NCBI RefSeq assembly: GCF_900090285.1
Contig: NZ_LT607754.1
Span: 5,296,001 to 5,360,000 of the forward strand
DNA: 64,000 nucleotides
From: Micromonospora inositola
Lineage (GTDB): Bacteria; Actinomycetota; Actinomycetes; Mycobacteriales; Micromonosporaceae
Reading direction: 5' to 3'
The notes under the pieces were generated by a model that saw only the letters and a list, made by a program, of their open reading frames with translations, ran no database searches and was not told where the DNA came from. A program made the translations under genes and the position numbers. This document shows, piece by piece, positions 63,064 through 64,000 of this stretch. Each line of letters starts with the position of its first letter. Position 1 is the first letter of the stretch.

Positions 63064-63792
63064 ATGCAATCGCCCCTCAAGGATGTCAATGGATCCGATC
63101 CCTCGGGCCCGGCCTCCGGCGGCACTCCCCCCGCGAAGGCCAGCGGCCGCAAGGACCGCTGGGCGGACCATCGTGAGCAGCGGCGGCACGAACTCATCGG
63201 GGCCGCCGTGCAGGCGTTGCTGCGGCACGGGCCGGAGGTCGACATGGACCAGGTGGCTGCCACGGCAGGCGTCAGCAAGCCGGTCCTCTACCGCTACTTC
63301 GCCGACAAGTCGCAGCTCTGGCTCGCCGTGAGCGAGGTGGTGGCGGCCCGGGTGATCGACACCGTCGCACCCGCGGTCGAGCAGGTCCGCGAGGAACGCG
63401 GCCTGGTCGAGGCGACCATCGACGCGTACCTCGGGGTGATCGAGTCGGAGCCGAAGCTCTACCGCTTCCTGATGCACCAGTCCAGCCACCCCGGAATCCA
63501 CCAGGTGGTCGCCGGCACCAGCCGGCAGGTGGCCGCCGGCCTGGCCCGGGTGATCGGTGACCGGCTGCGCTCACTGGGCCTCGACGCCGGTCCGGCGGAG
63601 CCGTGGGCGTACGGCCTGGTGGGGTTCGTACAGGCGGTCGGCGACTGGTGGACCACACGCGGCCAGCCGATCCCCCGAGCGGCGCTCACCGACTACCTGA
63701 CCACGCTGCTGTGGAGCGGGATCGAGGGGATACGGCGCAGCGCGGACCTGCCGCACCAGCTCACCCGCGCCCACGAGCGGATCGCGCCATGA
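63064..63792 (+). CDS. TetR-family transcriptional regulator
   Basis: A 242-residue protein with a 30-residue Ser/Pro/Gly-rich lead, a TetR helix-turn-helix at about residues 36-85 (MDQVAATAGVSKPVLYRYFA) and a helical ligand domain. It is divergent from the AurF-type gene, and its TGA overlaps the start of the next gene as ATGA. It probably controls both directions. Confidence 0.9.
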   Translation: MQSPLKDVNGSDPSGPASGGTPPAKASGRKDRWADHREQRRHELIGAAVQALLRHGPEVDMDQVAATAGVSKPVLYRYFADKSQLWLAVSEVVAARVIDTVAPAVEQVREERGLVEATIDAYLGVIESEPKLYRFLMHQSSHPGIHQVVAGTSRQVAAGLARVIGDRLRSLGLDAGPAEPWAYGLVGFVQAVGDWWTTRGQPIPRAALTDYLTTLLWSGIEGIRRSADLPHQLTRAHERIAP

Positions 63793-64000
63793 GCTACCAC
63801 GGCCCGGCGGGCGTCGCGGGCAACGCGGTCCAGGTGCACCTGAGTGGGCGGTGGGAGCCGGTTGACGGCCGCTACCACTGGGGTGGGCGGATCGAGCCCG
63901 AGCCGCAGGTGGTCCGGCTGCTCCGGTCCGGCCGGCGGGACGTCGAGCTGCGCATCGCTGACCGGGTCAGCCCGGCCCGGCTGGCCGAGGTCGACCCGTG
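63789..64000 (+). CDS. DUF4873-like protein, 3' end outside window
   Basis: Seventy codons are present, starting MSYHGPAGVAGNAVQVHLSG and followed by RWEPVDGRYHWGGRIEP. The R-x-x-P-x-D-G-R-Y-H-W segment is typical of DUF4873, a domain often found with flavin monooxygenases. The frame is open at the window end. Its ATG overlaps the tetR stop, so it belongs to the same transcript and may act with the AurF-type oxygenase. Confidence 0.65.
   Translation, partial: MSYHGPAGVAGNAVQVHLSGRWEPVDGRYHWGGRIEPEPQVVRLLRSGRRDVELRIADRVSPARLAEVDP

Overview
The window is about 64 kb of very GC-rich DNA with strong G/C in third codon positions. It fits an actinobacterium, most likely Micromonosporaceae (Micromonospora-like; this is an inference). 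Supporting signs are RbpA behind a sigma-R-type promoter, a mycoredoxin, a maleylpyruvate-isomerase-fold (mycothiol-type) protein, separate neighbouring Lnt and polyprenol-phosphate-mannose synthase genes, and many apparently leaderless genes (a TANNNT-like -10 box 6-7 nt before the start codon). I see no rRNA, tRNA, CRISPR array, transposase or integrase.

Layout. 0-25 kb is mostly single-gene housekeeping and accessory functions: VWA lipoprotein, HNH nuclease, MFS pump with TetR, sirtuin, DUF1992 and DUF1232 proteins, LysE exporter, NUDIX hydrolase, coiled-coil protein, esterase, PNPOx-like protein, POT peptide transporter, rbpA, FxsA, ppm, lnt, a frameshifted oxidoreductase/methyltransferase fusion and its XRE-cupin neighbour. 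24.7-33.0 kb is a lysine-degradation locus. kdd, an amidohydrolase, kamD, kamE, kal and a MutL-type ATPase form one leftward, mostly translationally coupled operon, and kamA diverges from it across a promoter region holding two related dyads. L-lysine would go to L-beta-lysine (KamA), 3,5-diaminohexanoate (KamDE), 5-amino-3-oxohexanoate (Kdd) and, after a cleavage step whose gene (kce) is not here, 3-aminobutyryl-CoA to crotonyl-CoA (Kal). 33-40 kb holds a MerR operon (regulator frameshifted) with an elongated-spacer promoter, CsbD, a histidine phosphatase, an Lrp/AsnC regulator, DUF433, acyl-CoA dehydrogenase with an M24 peptidase, mycoredoxin, YccF and an isochorismatase-fold hydrolase.

40.5-49.2 kb is a beta-glucoside utilisation operon: a LacI repressor with tandem operators, a lipoprotein binding protein, a complete Opp/Dpp-type ABC transporter and a GH1 beta-glucosidase, closed by a strong terminator. 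49-58 kb is rich in decayed genes: a GH30-CBM13 remnant, a GNAT remnant, a headless GH18 chitinase lacking its catalytic Glu, an MFS fragment, and a WYL regulator that has lost its stop codon. These lie between intact ROK, PCD-glyoxalase fusion, quinone oxidoreductase, LtrA and DksA/TraR genes. 58-64 kb holds a PAP2 phosphatase, a MarR-controlled DHA2 drug exporter, a TetR regulator, an AurF-type diiron oxygenase, another TetR and a DUF4873 gene cut by the window end.

Several single-base frameshifts lie in G/C runs (near 21.6, 33.75 and 58.0 kb). They may be real decay or base-calling errors and should be checked before any of these genes is called dead.
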